Below are positions 46,336 to 55,840 of a stretch of DNA of 64,000 bases, one piece after another. Origin of the DNA: Limnobaculum eriocheiris (lineage in GTDB: Bacteria > Pseudomonadota > Gammaproteobacteria > Enterobacterales > Enterobacteriaceae); the NCBI RefSeq assembly GCF_021010575.1, contig NZ_JAJNAG010000004.1:116855-180854 (forward strand), read 5' to 3'. How positions within the stretch are numbered: the stretch's first letter is position 1; every line of letters starts with the position of its first letter. The notes under the pieces are model-generated. The model had not been told where the DNA came from and made no database searches. It saw only the letters and a program-made list of their open reading frames with translations. The position numbers were made by a program, and so were the translations under genes.

Positions 46336-46498
46336 GCCAATCGTTGGGAGGGACGGGTGTTGGGGTCGACTTGGCGTAAGCCAACGAAGCGCCCCTAACC
46401 CGGCCAGGCCCAACGCGTTCCATAGCTGAGTACAGACGGTTTACCGACCGTTATCGGTGCAGATATAAGCACCGCGTTATTACGGTCGGAATATTCAC
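46336..46498 (-). repeat. Dispersed modular repeat, copy E
   Basis: About 163 bp between hpaX and hpaA, inverted relative to copy A. It includes GGGGTCGACTTGGCGTAAGC and CAACGAAGCGCCCC, then GGCCCAACGCG and GAGTACAGACGGTTTACC. The hairpin module pairs CCGACCGT (46444-46451) with ACGGTCGG (46482-46489). A second inner stem CGGTGC/GCACCG (46455-46460 with 46469-46474) surrounds the conserved ATAT. Stem bases differ from copies C and D but remain paired. Confidence 0.8.
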
Positions 46499-46684
46499 AG
46501 GTGCTGATTTATTAGGTTTATCTGTAGGCAACTTGAATATAGGTGCGAAGGCGCGAAGTGAGTTCGCCCTAATGCCTCCCTGCACAAGGGTCTATCCAAA
46601 CACAACAGAATCAGTGGACGAAACAAACTCAATACTAAATTTTCTTTTAAACCAATTAAAAACCAAAAAAAACGGGAGGCGTCC

Positions 46685-47617
46685 ATGAACGATAAAAACC
46701 ACCACCCACAGCCCTTTATTCCTAATATCGATATCAGCAAAGTATATGACGCCCGCTATGAATCACGGGATGTTCACTATGAATCCTTTGCCCGTCTGGC
46801 TGAGTTTTTTGGTCGGGATATGCAGGTTCACTGGCATGATTGCTATTTTCAGGTACATTTTTTAGACAGCGGACAAATTGAACTACAGCTTGACGATCAG
46901 CACTATTCGGTTCAGGCGCCGCTGTTTATTATTACTCCGCCTTCCATTCCCCATGCGTTCAATACTAAATCTGATAGCGATGGTCATGTTCTGACGCTGC
47001 ATCAGGAACTGGTCTGGCCGCTATTAGAAAGACTCTATCCCGGCAATCAGGGGGCGTTAAATTTACCAGCCATCTGTCAGTCATTATCCGGGCAGGATAA
47101 AGCACTCAGCACCATCAGAACCTACTGGCAACTTATCGCCACCGAATTTCAACAGCAGGACGGACCAGGCGAGCAAACGCTGATCCTGCTTTCTCAGGCG
47201 CTGTTTATTCAACTGTTGCGCAATATTGAGGAGCTGGAGTCCTCGATATGTAACGTGAAAGGCAATATTAGGCTGTTTCAGCGCTTTAACTTTTTGATCG
47301 CCCAGCATTATAGGGAACACTATAACGTGCCCTACTATGCAGAGCTGATTGGCATTACGGAATCGCGACTTAACGACCTCTGCCGCCGCTTCTCGAATAT
47401 GCCGCCCAAGCGACTCATTTTTGAGCGCATTATCAGTGAAGCTAAACGTTCGTTGCTGTTTTCAACCGACTCAGTTCATACCATTGCCTATCAGTTAGGT
47501 TTCAAAGATCCGGCCTATTTCGCCCGCTTTTTTAACCGAATGACCGGTAGTTCTCCCACTGGTTACCGCATGAGTCGGGTTTCTCTTTCCGATAAGCAGA
47601 CAGAACCAACGACTTAA
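46685..47617 (+). CDS. hpaA: AraC-family activator of 4-HPA catabolism
   Basis: A 310-residue AraC/XylS protein. The N-terminal cupin-type sensor (about residues 20-160) contains YESFARLAEFFGRDMQVHWH as in E. coli HpaA. The C-terminal double helix-turn-helix (about 200-300) has SVHTIAYQLGFKDPAYFARF. It likely activates the hydroxylase genes immediately downstream in response to 4-HPA or phenylacetate derivatives (family knowledge). It lies after hpaX, as in E. coli W, separated by repeat copy E. Confidence 0.93.
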   Translation: MNDKNHHPQPFIPNIDISKVYDARYESRDVHYESFARLAEFFGRDMQVHWHDCYFQVHFLDSGQIELQLDDQHYSVQAPLFIITPPSIPHAFNTKSDSDGHVLTLHQELVWPLLERLYPGNQGALNLPAICQSLSGQDKALSTIRTYWQLIATEFQQQDGPGEQTLILLSQALFIQLLRNIEELESSICNVKGNIRLFQRFNFLIAQHYREHYNVPYYAELIGITESRLNDLCRRFSNMPPKRLIFERIISEAKRSLLFSTDSVHTIAYQLGFKDPAYFARFFNRMTGSSPTGYRMSRVSLSDKQTEPTT

Positions 47618-47823
47618 TCCTGTCAGCCCATGAAAAATACCCGTCATTACCTTAAAAGTCTCTTCTTTATCTGTGGTTATCTTGTTTCAATATAAAAACA
47701 AAATTTAAACAAATAAATAACATTTATTTTAACCACTACATTAAAGCCCCTTCGTAACTGGCGAAGGGAGAACAATAAAAAGCGCACTACAGCGTACTGA
47801 CACACCATGGAGGCAATCAGATT

Positions 47824-48993
47824 ATGAAAAAGACCAACCCGATGCTTGAGAAGTTAAAACCTATTCTTCCGGCCATTGCCGCCAATGCAGCTCGTGCAGA
47901 GCTGGAACGAAAAGTGCCTGACGAAAACATCGCCCTGTTAAAAGGCATCGGTATGCATCGCGTATTTCAGCCAAAACACTATGGCGGCATGGAGCTATCC
48001 CTGCCTGAATTTACCGACTGCGTAGCAGCACTGGCCGGAGCCTGCGGTGGTACCGCCTGGGCATTTAGTCTGCTGTGTACCCATAACCACCAACTAGCGA
48101 TGTTCTCAAAACAGCTACAGGATGAAATCTGGGGAGATAACCCGGATGCTACCGCCAGTAGCAGTATCGCACCATTCAGTACCATTCGCGAAGGAGATGG
48201 TGGCGTCTATCTCAGCGGTGAAATGGGCTGGAGCAGCGGCTGTGACCACGCAGAATGGGCTATTGTCGGTATGCGCCGTGAAAACGACAAAGGTGAACTG
48301 ATTTATAGCTTTGGTGTGATCCCACGCAGCGATTATGAAATCCGCGATGACTGGTATGCCATTGGTATGCGCAGCAGTGGCTCCAAAACGCTGGTAATTA
48401 AAGATGCCTTTATACCTAACCATCGAATTGAAGCAGCACAGGACATGATGGAAGGTCGCTCCAGCGGTTTTGATCTCTATCCTGACAGCGATATTTTCTA
48501 TACTCCTTATCGCCCCTATTTTGCCTGCGGCTTTGCCTCTATCAGCCTTGGGGTTGCCGAACGTATGCTGGTGGCATTCAAAGAGAAAACCCAAAACCGG
48601 GTGCGTGCTTACACCGGTGCGAAAGTCGGTACCGCCACACCAGCGCTGATGCGTCTGGCGGAATCAACCCATCAGGTTGGCGCAGCCCGTGCATTTCTGG
48701 AAAAAACCTGGGAAGAGCATGCCGAACATGGCCGTAACCATCAATATCCAACCCGTGCAACCCTCACTAACTGGCGTACCAATCAGGCCTATGCGGTAAA
48801 AATGTGCGTGGAAGCCGTAGATCGCCTGTTCAGCGCCGCCGGAGCAACCAGTTGGATGGAACACAATGAAATGCAGCGCCTGTTCCGCGATTCACATATG
48901 ACGGCGGCACATGCCTACACCGACTACGACATCTGTTCACAGATCCTCGGCCGCGAGCTGATGGGGCTGGAACCCGATCCAACCATGGTTTGA
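47824..48993 (+). CDS. 4-hydroxyphenylacetate 3-hydroxylase, oxygenase component (C2 type)
   Basis: Hydroxylates 4-HPA to homoprotocatechuate with reduced flavin and oxygen. The 389-residue protein has the acyl-CoA-dehydrogenase fold of group D flavin monooxygenases: YGGMELSLPEFTDCVAALAG, GGTAWAFSLLCTHNHQLAMF, SGEMGWSSGCDHAEWAIVGM (active-site Ser in GWSSG). The pattern recalls C2 of the Acinetobacter baumannii enzyme and not enterobacterial HpaB (about 520 residues). The reductase gene follows 23 bp downstream. It presumably replaces HpaB in this cluster. Confidence 0.88.
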   Translation: MKKTNPMLEKLKPILPAIAANAARAELERKVPDENIALLKGIGMHRVFQPKHYGGMELSLPEFTDCVAALAGACGGTAWAFSLLCTHNHQLAMFSKQLQDEIWGDNPDATASSSIAPFSTIREGDGGVYLSGEMGWSSGCDHAEWAIVGMRRENDKGELIYSFGVIPRSDYEIRDDWYAIGMRSSGSKTLVIKDAFIPNHRIEAAQDMMEGRSSGFDLYPDSDIFYTPYRPYFACGFASISLGVAERMLVAFKEKTQNRVRAYTGAKVGTATPALMRLAESTHQVGAARAFLEKTWEEHAEHGRNHQYPTRATLTNWRTNQAYAVKMCVEAVDRLFSAAGATSWMEHNEMQRLFRDSHMTAAHAYTDYDICSQILGRELMGLEPDPTMV

Positions 48994-49016
48994 GATGAGA
49001 AAAGGAGTCCTGCTTC

Positions 49017-49958
49017 ATGACAACCCATGCTGATAATACTCTGGACCCGCGCGCTTTCCGTCGCGCTCTGGGTAACTTTGCAACCGGCGTAACCATTGTA
49101 ACGGCGGCTTTGCCTGACGGAACTAAAGTCGGAGTCACCGCCAATAGTTTTAACTCTGTCTCTCTCGATCCACCGCTGGTGCTATGGAGCATTGATAAGC
49201 GATCCGGTAGCTACCCGGTATTTGAGCAGGCAACTCACTTTGCCATTAATGTGCTGGCAGCGGATCAGGTCAATCTGTCTAACCAGTTTGCCCGCCCACA
49301 GGACGATAAGTTTGCTGGTGTCAACACTGAAACCGGTGTTGGCGGTGCGCCGCTGTTTATTGATTGTTCGGCCCGTTTTCAGTGCGAAAAATATCAGCAG
49401 GTCGATGGCGGTGACCACTGGATTATGATCGGAAAAGTGGTCGCTTTTGATGACTGTGGCCGTTCACCGCTGGTTTACCATCAGGGCTCTTACTCGATGG
49501 TCCTGCCCTATCCACGCGTGCAAAAGAAAGAGGAGTGCTGCACCTCGCCGAGTACTTTTCAGGGCAGGCTGCGTAACAATATCTTCTATCTGCTCACTCA
49601 GGCATTACGCAGCTATCAGGCTGACTATCAGCCTAAACAGCTTTCTACCGGTTTACGCGCCAATGAAGCCCGTATGCTGATGGTGCTGGAGAATGATGCT
49701 GAACTGGAACGTTCCCGCCTGTTAACCGAGGCTGCGATGCCGGACCGTGAAATTGATGAGGCGGAAGATAATCTGTGCCGAAAAGGATTGGTCATCCATA
49801 CTCAAAACGGCTATCGCCTGACGGATGCGGGTAATACTCAGGCTGAAATGCTATGGGATATTGCAGCCAGACAGCAGGAACATGTGTTATCAGCGTTCAC
49901 GGAAGAAGAGGTGGAAACATTACGTAAGGTGCTAAAAGGAATTATTGCACTGCGATGA
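49017..49958 (+). CDS. 4-hydroxyphenylacetate 3-hydroxylase, flavin reductase component (C1 type)
   Basis: NADH-dependent flavin reductase supplying reduced flavin to the oxygenase. The 313-residue protein has an N-terminal flavin-reductase domain (about residues 10-170: RALGNFATGVTIVTA, GVTANSFNSVSLDPPLVLWS) and an added C-terminal MarR-like domain (about 185-313: LTQALRSYQADYQ, LSTGLRANEARML, EAEDNLCRKGLVI). This fusion is the hallmark of the Acinetobacter C1 reductase, where the MarR part makes activity depend on 4-HPA; E. coli HpaC (170 residues) lacks it. Confidence 0.88.
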   Translation: MTTHADNTLDPRAFRRALGNFATGVTIVTAALPDGTKVGVTANSFNSVSLDPPLVLWSIDKRSGSYPVFEQATHFAINVLAADQVNLSNQFARPQDDKFAGVNTETGVGGAPLFIDCSARFQCEKYQQVDGGDHWIMIGKVVAFDDCGRSPLVYHQGSYSMVLPYPRVQKKEECCTSPSTFQGRLRNNIFYLLTQALRSYQADYQPKQLSTGLRANEARMLMVLENDAELERSRLLTEAAMPDREIDEAEDNLCRKGLVIHTQNGYRLTDAGNTQAEMLWDIAARQQEHVLSAFTEEEVETLRKVLKGIIALR

Positions 49959-50013
49959 TGAGTGATTGAAACTCTCTCTCAACCTGTAAAACAGGTTGAG
50001 AGAGATTAATGCA

Positions 50014-51237
50014 TTACTTCTCGATAACTAAAATATCAATACGACGGTTTTTAGCACGATTTTCGTCAGTATCGTTTGGCGCTACCGGATGTTCTGAACC
50101 ATAACCTTTAGCTTCCAGGCGGCTGGCATCAGCACCCAGTTGAATCATCTGAGCACGTACAGAATCTGCACGATCCTGAGATAATTTCAGGTTAATTTCT
50201 TCAGTACCGGTGTTATCGGTATAGCCACCCAGCTTCAACTTCACATTTGGATATGCTTTCAGAATCGCAACGATGTTATTCAGTTGTTCATCAGACTGCG
50301 GCTCCAGTTGAGCGCTGTTGGTTTTGAACAGTAAACGGTCGAAAAAGAACCAGGTAGTGCTGTCTACCGGTGCACTGCTTTCAATAAACTCAATCAGTTT
50401 ATTTTCAACGCCGTACTGTGGAATATTCAGCTATTTACCATCTGGTAATAACTTACGGAAAAAGTCACCCAGGTTGCCCCACAGGCTTCCCACAGTTACC
50501 TGAGTGGTAGCCGCTGGTGGTGTAATCACTACCGGAGTGCTCTCTTTAGTGGTACCACAGCTACGCAGGAAATAAACTGCCGCCAGAACCAACAGTAACA
50601 GCAGAAGCAGCCACCATTTTCCGCCGCCCTTTTTCTTCTCGGGTAATTTTGGCGTTGGCTTGATTGGTGCATCCGGGTTCAGTAATGGTTTAGCCGGAGC
50701 AGCTACCTTAACGGTATTTTGCTTAATCACTTCATCACTGGAGAATGACTGGAACTGAACCGGCAGTTCGGCAGAAATCAGGTGAGCCTGTGAAGATAAC
50801 CATCCTTTCAGTGAAATAGATTGAGTCGCGCGATTATTCACATAATCTCTCAGCGCGTTCATCACCATACCACTAGCAACGGTTAACAGCATCTTGGCGG
50901 AACTACCGTTCAGATTAAATACTGAAGCCACTTTATCAGTAATTTCAGGCATTTTACCGGTGATCATCGCCATCAGTGAGGATAACTTATCGCTCTGATG
51001 ATGATTGCCATCAATAAGACTATTAATATTAAACTCAGGAATTTCCTCTAATTCAGTAATAAACTCGTGTGAGCTATTTGAATGTTTCAGGTAATTTCTC
51101 ACCTGCTCTAAAACGACAGGAAAAACGCTGGGTAATGCCAGTCCCAGACCGCTCTCTTTCTCTCCCAAAGAATGAGATAATTTTTCGATTAGCTGCGGTG
51201 TTACATTGGCAGTCAGTAGCTTAATTATATTGTCCAT
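50014..51237 (-). pseudogene. DUF937-OmpA family protein interrupted by an in-frame amber codon
   Basis: One continuous minus-strand frame of 407 codons broken only by TAG at 50431-50433. Before the stop: a DUF937-like helical domain (residues 1-165), a Pro/Lys linker, one membrane helix (WWLLLLLLLVLAAVYFL) and LPDGK. After the stop: LNIPQYGVENKLIEF and a full OmpA-like peptidoglycan-binding domain (FDRLLFKTNSAQLEPQS, GGYTDNTGTEEINLKLSQDR). The stop falls at a position where I recall homologues having Glu or another sense codon. Either a recent nonsense mutation or occasional readthrough explains the intact downstream half. Confidence 0.75.
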
Positions 51238-51716
51238 TGTTATTCATCTATCCTTGGATAAATAGTATTTATAACAAACCATTACAGTTCACTATAAATA
51301 TAGAAGTTAGTTAAATTATTAATGAGGTTAATCATCTTATTGCCGGTTTAATTATTAAAGGAAATAATTAACGGGAGGGAGCTTAAGAGAAAGAAACAGG
51401 AAACGTCAATCTATTTAGGTTCAGCTCGGGTATTTGTCCTACAATAGATTGTTTACAGGAATAGCCTAAATAGTTAAAAATAGTATTAGCCCTGAGCATG
51501 ACCAATCTAACAGCATGATTTTAATTGGAATTAAAGCGCAATTTCTCTCTCACTGGTTGATAATAGTTTCGCAGTAAAAGATAACTTCTCGTTATTTTTT
51601 TTATTCTAATAAATGCATTACTCGGTAAAATAGGTGCATTACAGCGACTGATTATCACAAGTGTGGTTATTGTGTCTGACCTAAGTAAAATAAAGACTGA
51701 ATTTATTTAACTTAAA
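51238..51716. other. AT-rich gap between the DUF937-OmpA gene and recJ
   Basis: 479 bp without a gene. It should hold the promoter of the leftward DUF937-OmpA gene. A perfect 9-bp inverted repeat, CAATCTATT (51407-51415) and AATAGATTG (51443-51451), with a 27-bp spacer is visible; its role is unknown. In E. coli recJ is followed at once by prfB; here this gap and about 18 kb separate them. Confidence 0.45.
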
Positions 51717-53447
51717 TTAATTACCCCATAGATGCTGAATCATTAATTGAACATTACGATTCCCGCGATATTCATTAATATCCAGTTTATAAGCAATAGT
51801 AGCTTGTTTAATACTGGCATCCGGCCACTGAGTCGTATCAATATTGAATGCAATACCATCTAATAGCATGCCGCCGCCCAAAGGTTCAACGGTAAGCTTC
51901 AAATGACGTTCACCAACCAGCCGCTGCTGTAAAATTTTAAACTGACCATCAAATACCGGTTCCGGAAACGACTGCCCCCAGGGACCGCCATCACGTAACA
52001 GTTCAGCGGTATCCAGCGTCAGTAAAGCATTTTCCAATTCACCGTCGGTCCAGATAACGCCTTCCAGTGCAGAAGGGTCCAACCATTCACCAATCAAATC
52101 GGTAAAACGCTGCTGAAACTCGCTGAATCGGGATTCTTCAAGGGATAGCCCGGCAGCCATAGCATGACCACCAAACCGCAGCATTAACCCGGGATAAAGC
52201 GTATCTAATCGTTCAAGGGCATCGCGCAAATGCAATCCGGCAATGGAGCGCCCGGACCCCTTAAGAATACCGTCACCTGCCGGAGCAAACGCAATTACCG
52301 GGCGATAAAAACGCTCTTTAATTCTCGATGCCAGAATACCCACTACCCCCTGGTGCCATTCAGGATGGTACATCGCCACACCGTAAGGGAGTTCTGCTTC
52401 GTTTTGTTCAAGCTGCTGGCACAGGGCCAGTGCTTCAACCTGCATTCCCTGTTCAATCTCACGGCGCGTGTGATTCAGGGTATCCAGATCGCTTGCCATT
52501 CCGCGCGCTTCAGACATATCGTCACACAGCAACAGCTCAACGCCGATAGACATATTATCCAGACGCCCTGCCGCATTCAGCCGTGGCCCCAGCGAGAAGC
52601 CCATATCGTTCGCCGTTAGCTGTCTGGCATCGCGTTTGGAGACTTCCAGCAATGCCTTAATGCCCGGACGACACTGCCCGGCGCGAATACGGTTAAGCCC
52701 CTGATGCACCAGTATCCGGTTATTAGCATCCAGAGGAACCACATCCGCTACAGTGCCCAGCGCCACTAAGTCCAGCAGTTCTGCCAGATTAGGTTCCGCA
52801 ATGCCTTGCAGTTCAAACCATTTTTCTTCGCGTAACCGCGCCCGCAACGCCAGCATCAAATAGAAAGCAACGCCAACTCCCGCCAGAGATTTGGAGGGAA
52901 ACTCACAGTTAGCTAAGTTTGGATTAATAATGGCTTCCGCAGCGGGTAAAACCTCACCCGGCAGATGGTGGTCAGTAACCAACACCTGAATACCTTTGGC
53001 ATGGGCGCTATCAACCCCGGCATGGGAAGAGATACCGTTATCAACGGTGACAATCAGTTCTGCCCCCAGTTCGGCGGTCTGCTCAACCACTTCCGGGCTC
53101 AGACCATAACCATCTTCAAATCGGTTAGGCACCAGATAATTCACCCGGGGGAATCCCATACTGCGCAGCGCCAGAATGCTTAACGCCGTGCTGGTTGCCC
53201 CATCTGCATCAAAATCACCCACAATAACAATCTGACGTTTATCCTTCAGCGCCGCCAACAGCAAATCAACTCCTTGCTGAATACCATCCAGTTGCTGATA
53301 ACCCAGCAAACTTCTGGCACCTTTATCCAACTGGCTGGCATCCGTTACCCCACGGGAGGCATATAAATGACGCAATAGCGGTGGGATTGTCGATGGCAGA
53401 GTGCTGCTGTCAACCTGAGGACGACGACGTAATTGTGTTTTATTCAT
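51717..53447 (-). CDS. recJ: Single-stranded-DNA-specific exonuclease RecJ
   Basis: 5'-3' exonuclease in recombination and mismatch repair. The 576-residue protein (E. coli 577) has the DHH phosphoesterase motifs GDFDADGATSTA, VTVDNGISS, VTDHHLPG (the DHH triad) and the C-terminal DHHA1 motif SGRSIAGLHLRDAL and GGHAMAAGLSL. The start at 53447 (MNKTQLRRRPQ) matches E. coli; an in-frame ATG at 53489 is less likely. Third gene of the leftward xerD-dsbC-recJ operon. Confidence 0.97.
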   Translation of the reverse strand: MNKTQLRRRPQVDSSTLPSTIPPLLRHLYASRGVTDASQLDKGARSLLGYQQLDGIQQGVDLLLAALKDKRQIVIVGDFDADGATSTALSILALRSMGFPRVNYLVPNRFEDGYGLSPEVVEQTAELGAELIVTVDNGISSHAGVDSAHAKGIQVLVTDHHLPGEVLPAAEAIINPNLANCEFPSKSLAGVGVAFYLMLALRARLREEKWFELQGIAEPNLAELLDLVALGTVADVVPLDANNRILVHQGLNRIRAGQCRPGIKALLEVSKRDARQLTANDMGFSLGPRLNAAGRLDNMSIGVELLLCDDMSEARGMASDLDTLNHTRREIEQGMQVEALALCQQLEQNEAELPYGVAMYHPEWHQGVVGILASRIKERFYRPVIAFAPAGDGILKGSGRSIAGLHLRDALERLDTLYPGLMLRFGGHAMAAGLSLEESRFSEFQQRFTDLIGEWLDPSALEGVIWTDGELENALLTLDTAELLRDGGPWGQSFPEPVFDGQFKILQQRLVGERHLKLTVEPLGGGMLLDGIAFNIDTTQWPDASIKQATIAYKLDINEYRGNRNVQLMIQHLWGN

Positions 53448-53542
53448 AGCGAAAGCGTATTTAAACCTGATGTTTACAGCGGAACGCAAAAAGCAGTACC
53501 CGCAGCAGTAGAACCAACCGCTGCGGGCGACTAACGAAAGAA

Positions 53543-54283
53543 TTAGTTAACTTTTACACCGCTTTTATGAGCGGTATAGGCATCCAGCGTCGCTTTCAGA
53601 TCGCTTGGTGCGCTATAGCCGGAAAGTACGGTGGTTCCATCGACAACGATAGCTGGCGTACCCTGAATACCGAACAGCGACCCCAGCTCATAATGACGTT
53701 TAATATCAATATTACACTTGGCAGGTTTTACCGCTTTACCGGCCATTGCATCATCAAAAGCGGTCATACGGTCAGATGCACACCAAATGGAAGCCATTTT
53801 CTTCTCTGCATCTGATTCAACGCCCTGACGTGGATAAGCCAGATAACGAACGGTAATACCTAAGTCATTATAACCGGACATTTCTTTGTGTAATTTGGTG
53901 CAGTAACCGCAGGTAATGTCGGTAAAAATGGTCACTACATATTTTTCCTGTGGTGCTTTATAAATGATCATCTCATCTTTCAGAGCTTCCATACGCTTGG
54001 ACAGAATTGGCCCTAACTGATCGGAAGTGGCATTAACCGGCACCGGCCCGCTGATGTCATATAAAGGTCCTTGCAGAATATGTTTACCATCGCTGGAGAC
54101 ATAAAGTACCCCACCCTCAGTCAGCACGGTCTGCAACCCGGCAATAGGGGATGGCAGAATCTCTATCTGAGTGGCGCCAAGCTTCTGTTGCAGAGCCTGC
54201 TTAATCGCCGCATCATCCGCCTGAACTGCGGAAGTGAATGCTGTCAGCGCCAGCGTTAATAGCAATAAACCTTTCTTCATCAT
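53543..54283 (-). CDS. dsbC: Periplasmic disulfide isomerase DsbC
   Basis: Rearranges wrong disulfide bonds in the periplasm as a V-shaped dimer. The 246-residue precursor has a signal peptide (residues 1-22, ending VQADD), an N-terminal dimerisation domain, and a thioredoxin domain with the active site CGYC (Cys125/Cys128) in FTDITCGYCTKLH. A cis-proline motif GTPAIVVD lies near residue 212. A second ATG directly follows the first; E. coli begins at the equivalent of the second. Between xerD and recJ as in E. coli. Confidence 0.97.
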   Translation of the reverse strand: MMKKGLLLLTLALTAFTSAVQADDAAIKQALQQKLGATQIEILPSPIAGLQTVLTEGGVLYVSSDGKHILQGPLYDISGPVPVNATSDQLGPILSKRMEALKDEMIIYKAPQEKYVVTIFTDITCGYCTKLHKEMSGYNDLGITVRYLAYPRQGVESDAEKKMASIWCASDRMTAFDDAMAGKAVKPAKCNIDIKRHYELGSLFGIQGTPAIVVDGTTVLSGYSAPSDLKATLDAYTAHKSGVKVN

Positions 54284-54317
54284 TTTTCCTTTGGAGTATC
54301 AGTCCGAGCCCATCCGG

Positions 54318-55217
54318 TTAGGCCCGGGGATGGTGCTGTTGGTGTAACTGTTTCAACCGTTCGGTTGCTACATGAGTATAGATCTGGGTGGTCGACAAAT
54401 CACTGTGACCTAATAGCATCTGTACGACACGCAAATCTGCACCATGATTCAATAAATGTGTCGCAAATGCATGTCGCAATACGTGAGGCGAAAGTGCCTC
54501 ACTGTCGATACCAGCCAGCACCGCATAATGTTTAATGCGATACCAGAATGTCTGGCGGGTCATTTTCTGCCCGCGTTTGCTGGGGAACAGGATATCCAGT
54601 GTGCCGCCATTGATCAACCATGGTCGACTATACTGAAGATATTGTTCAAGCCAGTAAACCGCCTCTTCCCCCAGGGGAACCAGCCGTTCTTTATCACCTT
54701 TACCAATGGCCCGCACCACCCCCTGACGCAGGCTGACATCACTGATGGTCAAACCGACCAGTTCAGACACCCGCAACCCGGTGGCATACAGCACTTCCAG
54801 CATGGCTTTATCGCGCAGTTCAATCGGTTCTTCAGTGCGGGGGGTTTGCAACAGCGATTCTACCTGAGATTCGGTTAAATCTTTAGGCAATCTCTGTGGT
54901 AGTTTTGGCGAAGAGAGCAAAGCCGAAGGGTCATCACTACGGATTTTCTCACGATACAGATACTGAAACAGCCGCCGCATTGCGCTTAACATACGCGCCG
55001 AGCTGGTTGCCTTATATCCACCATCGACTCTGTCTGCCAGAAACGATTGCAGATCTAATGCCTGCGCGTTTTCCAGCGTCAGGTCGTGAGCCTGTAACCA
55101 TTCGCTTAAGGCCCGTAAATCCAGACGATAAGATGCCAGCGTATTCTCTGCCAGATTGCGTTCCAGCCAGAGCGCATCCAGAAATTGTTCAATCAGAATT
55201 GTGTTATCCTGCGCCAC
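54318..55217 (-). CDS. xerD: Site-specific tyrosine recombinase XerD
   Basis: Resolves chromosome dimers at dif with XerC and FtsK. The 299-residue protein (E. coli 298) has the SAM-like N-terminal domain (about residues 5-90) and the catalytic residues in ATGLRVSELVGL (Arg), HVLRHAFATHLL (HxxR), GHSDLSTTQIYTHV (His and Tyr). First gene of xerD-dsbC-recJ, divergent from fldB. It is a housekeeping recombinase and not part of a mobile element. Confidence 0.97.
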   Translation of the reverse strand: MAQDNTILIEQFLDALWLERNLAENTLASYRLDLRALSEWLQAHDLTLENAQALDLQSFLADRVDGGYKATSSARMLSAMRRLFQYLYREKIRSDDPSALLSSPKLPQRLPKDLTESQVESLLQTPRTEEPIELRDKAMLEVLYATGLRVSELVGLTISDVSLRQGVVRAIGKGDKERLVPLGEEAVYWLEQYLQYSRPWLINGGTLDILFPSKRGQKMTRQTFWYRIKHYAVLAGIDSEALSPHVLRHAFATHLLNHGADLRVVQMLLGHSDLSTTQIYTHVATERLKQLHQQHHPRA

Positions 55218-55321
55218 CTTTCCTCCTTCGCTGACACGACCTTTTGCTTAATGATGTCTGATAATACCCTATCTGGTATACTTCTCCCTAAACTTCTACC
55301 TGTAATAAAGCGATATACACC

Positions 55322-55840
55322 ATGAAGATCGGCCTGTTTTATGGTTCCAGTACCTGTTATACCGAAATGGCGGCAGAAAAAATCCGCGATGTTCTCGGTG
55401 AAGATTTAGTGGTTCTGCACAACGTTAAAGACGACCCCGTTACCCTGATAGAACAGTATCCAATACTGATCATGGGTATTCCTACCTGGGATTTTGGCGA
55501 ACTGCAGGAAGACTGGGATAAGGTCTGGGGAGCGCTGGAACGCGTTGACCTGCACGGTAAAATCGTAGCGCTTTACGGCATGGGCGATCAGGAAGGCTAT
55601 AGCGAATGGTTTCTGGACGCACTGGGTATGCTGCACGACCATCTTAAACCAATGGGGGTTAAATTTATTGGTTACTGGCCAACCGAAGGTTATAACTTTA
55701 CCAGTCAAAGAGCCGTTACGCCGGACGGCACTCAGTTTGTTGGTTTGGCGCTGGATGATGTGGTGCAGTATGACGCCAGCGATGAACGTATTGAGAACTG
55801 GTGCGAACAAATATTAGGTGAGATGCAGGCGCTGTTATAA
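55322..55840 (+). CDS. fldB: Flavodoxin FldB
   Basis: FMN-binding electron carrier. The 172-residue protein (E. coli FldB 173) has the FMN phosphate loop [11 protein letters not shown] (residues 8-18), [14 protein letters not shown], and [18 protein letters not shown]. Divergent from xerD with a short 104-bp promoter region, as in E. coli. Its 3' end overlaps the convergent gene at 55835 by six bases. Confidence 0.96.
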   Translation: MKIGLFYGSSTCYTEMAAEKIRDVLGEDLVVLHNVKDDPVTLIEQYPILIMGIPTWDFGELQEDWDKVWGALERVDLHGKIVALYGMGDQEGYSEWFLDALGMLHDHLKPMGVKFIGYWPTEGYNFTSQRAVTPDGTQFVGLALDDVVQYDASDERIENWCEQILGEMQALL

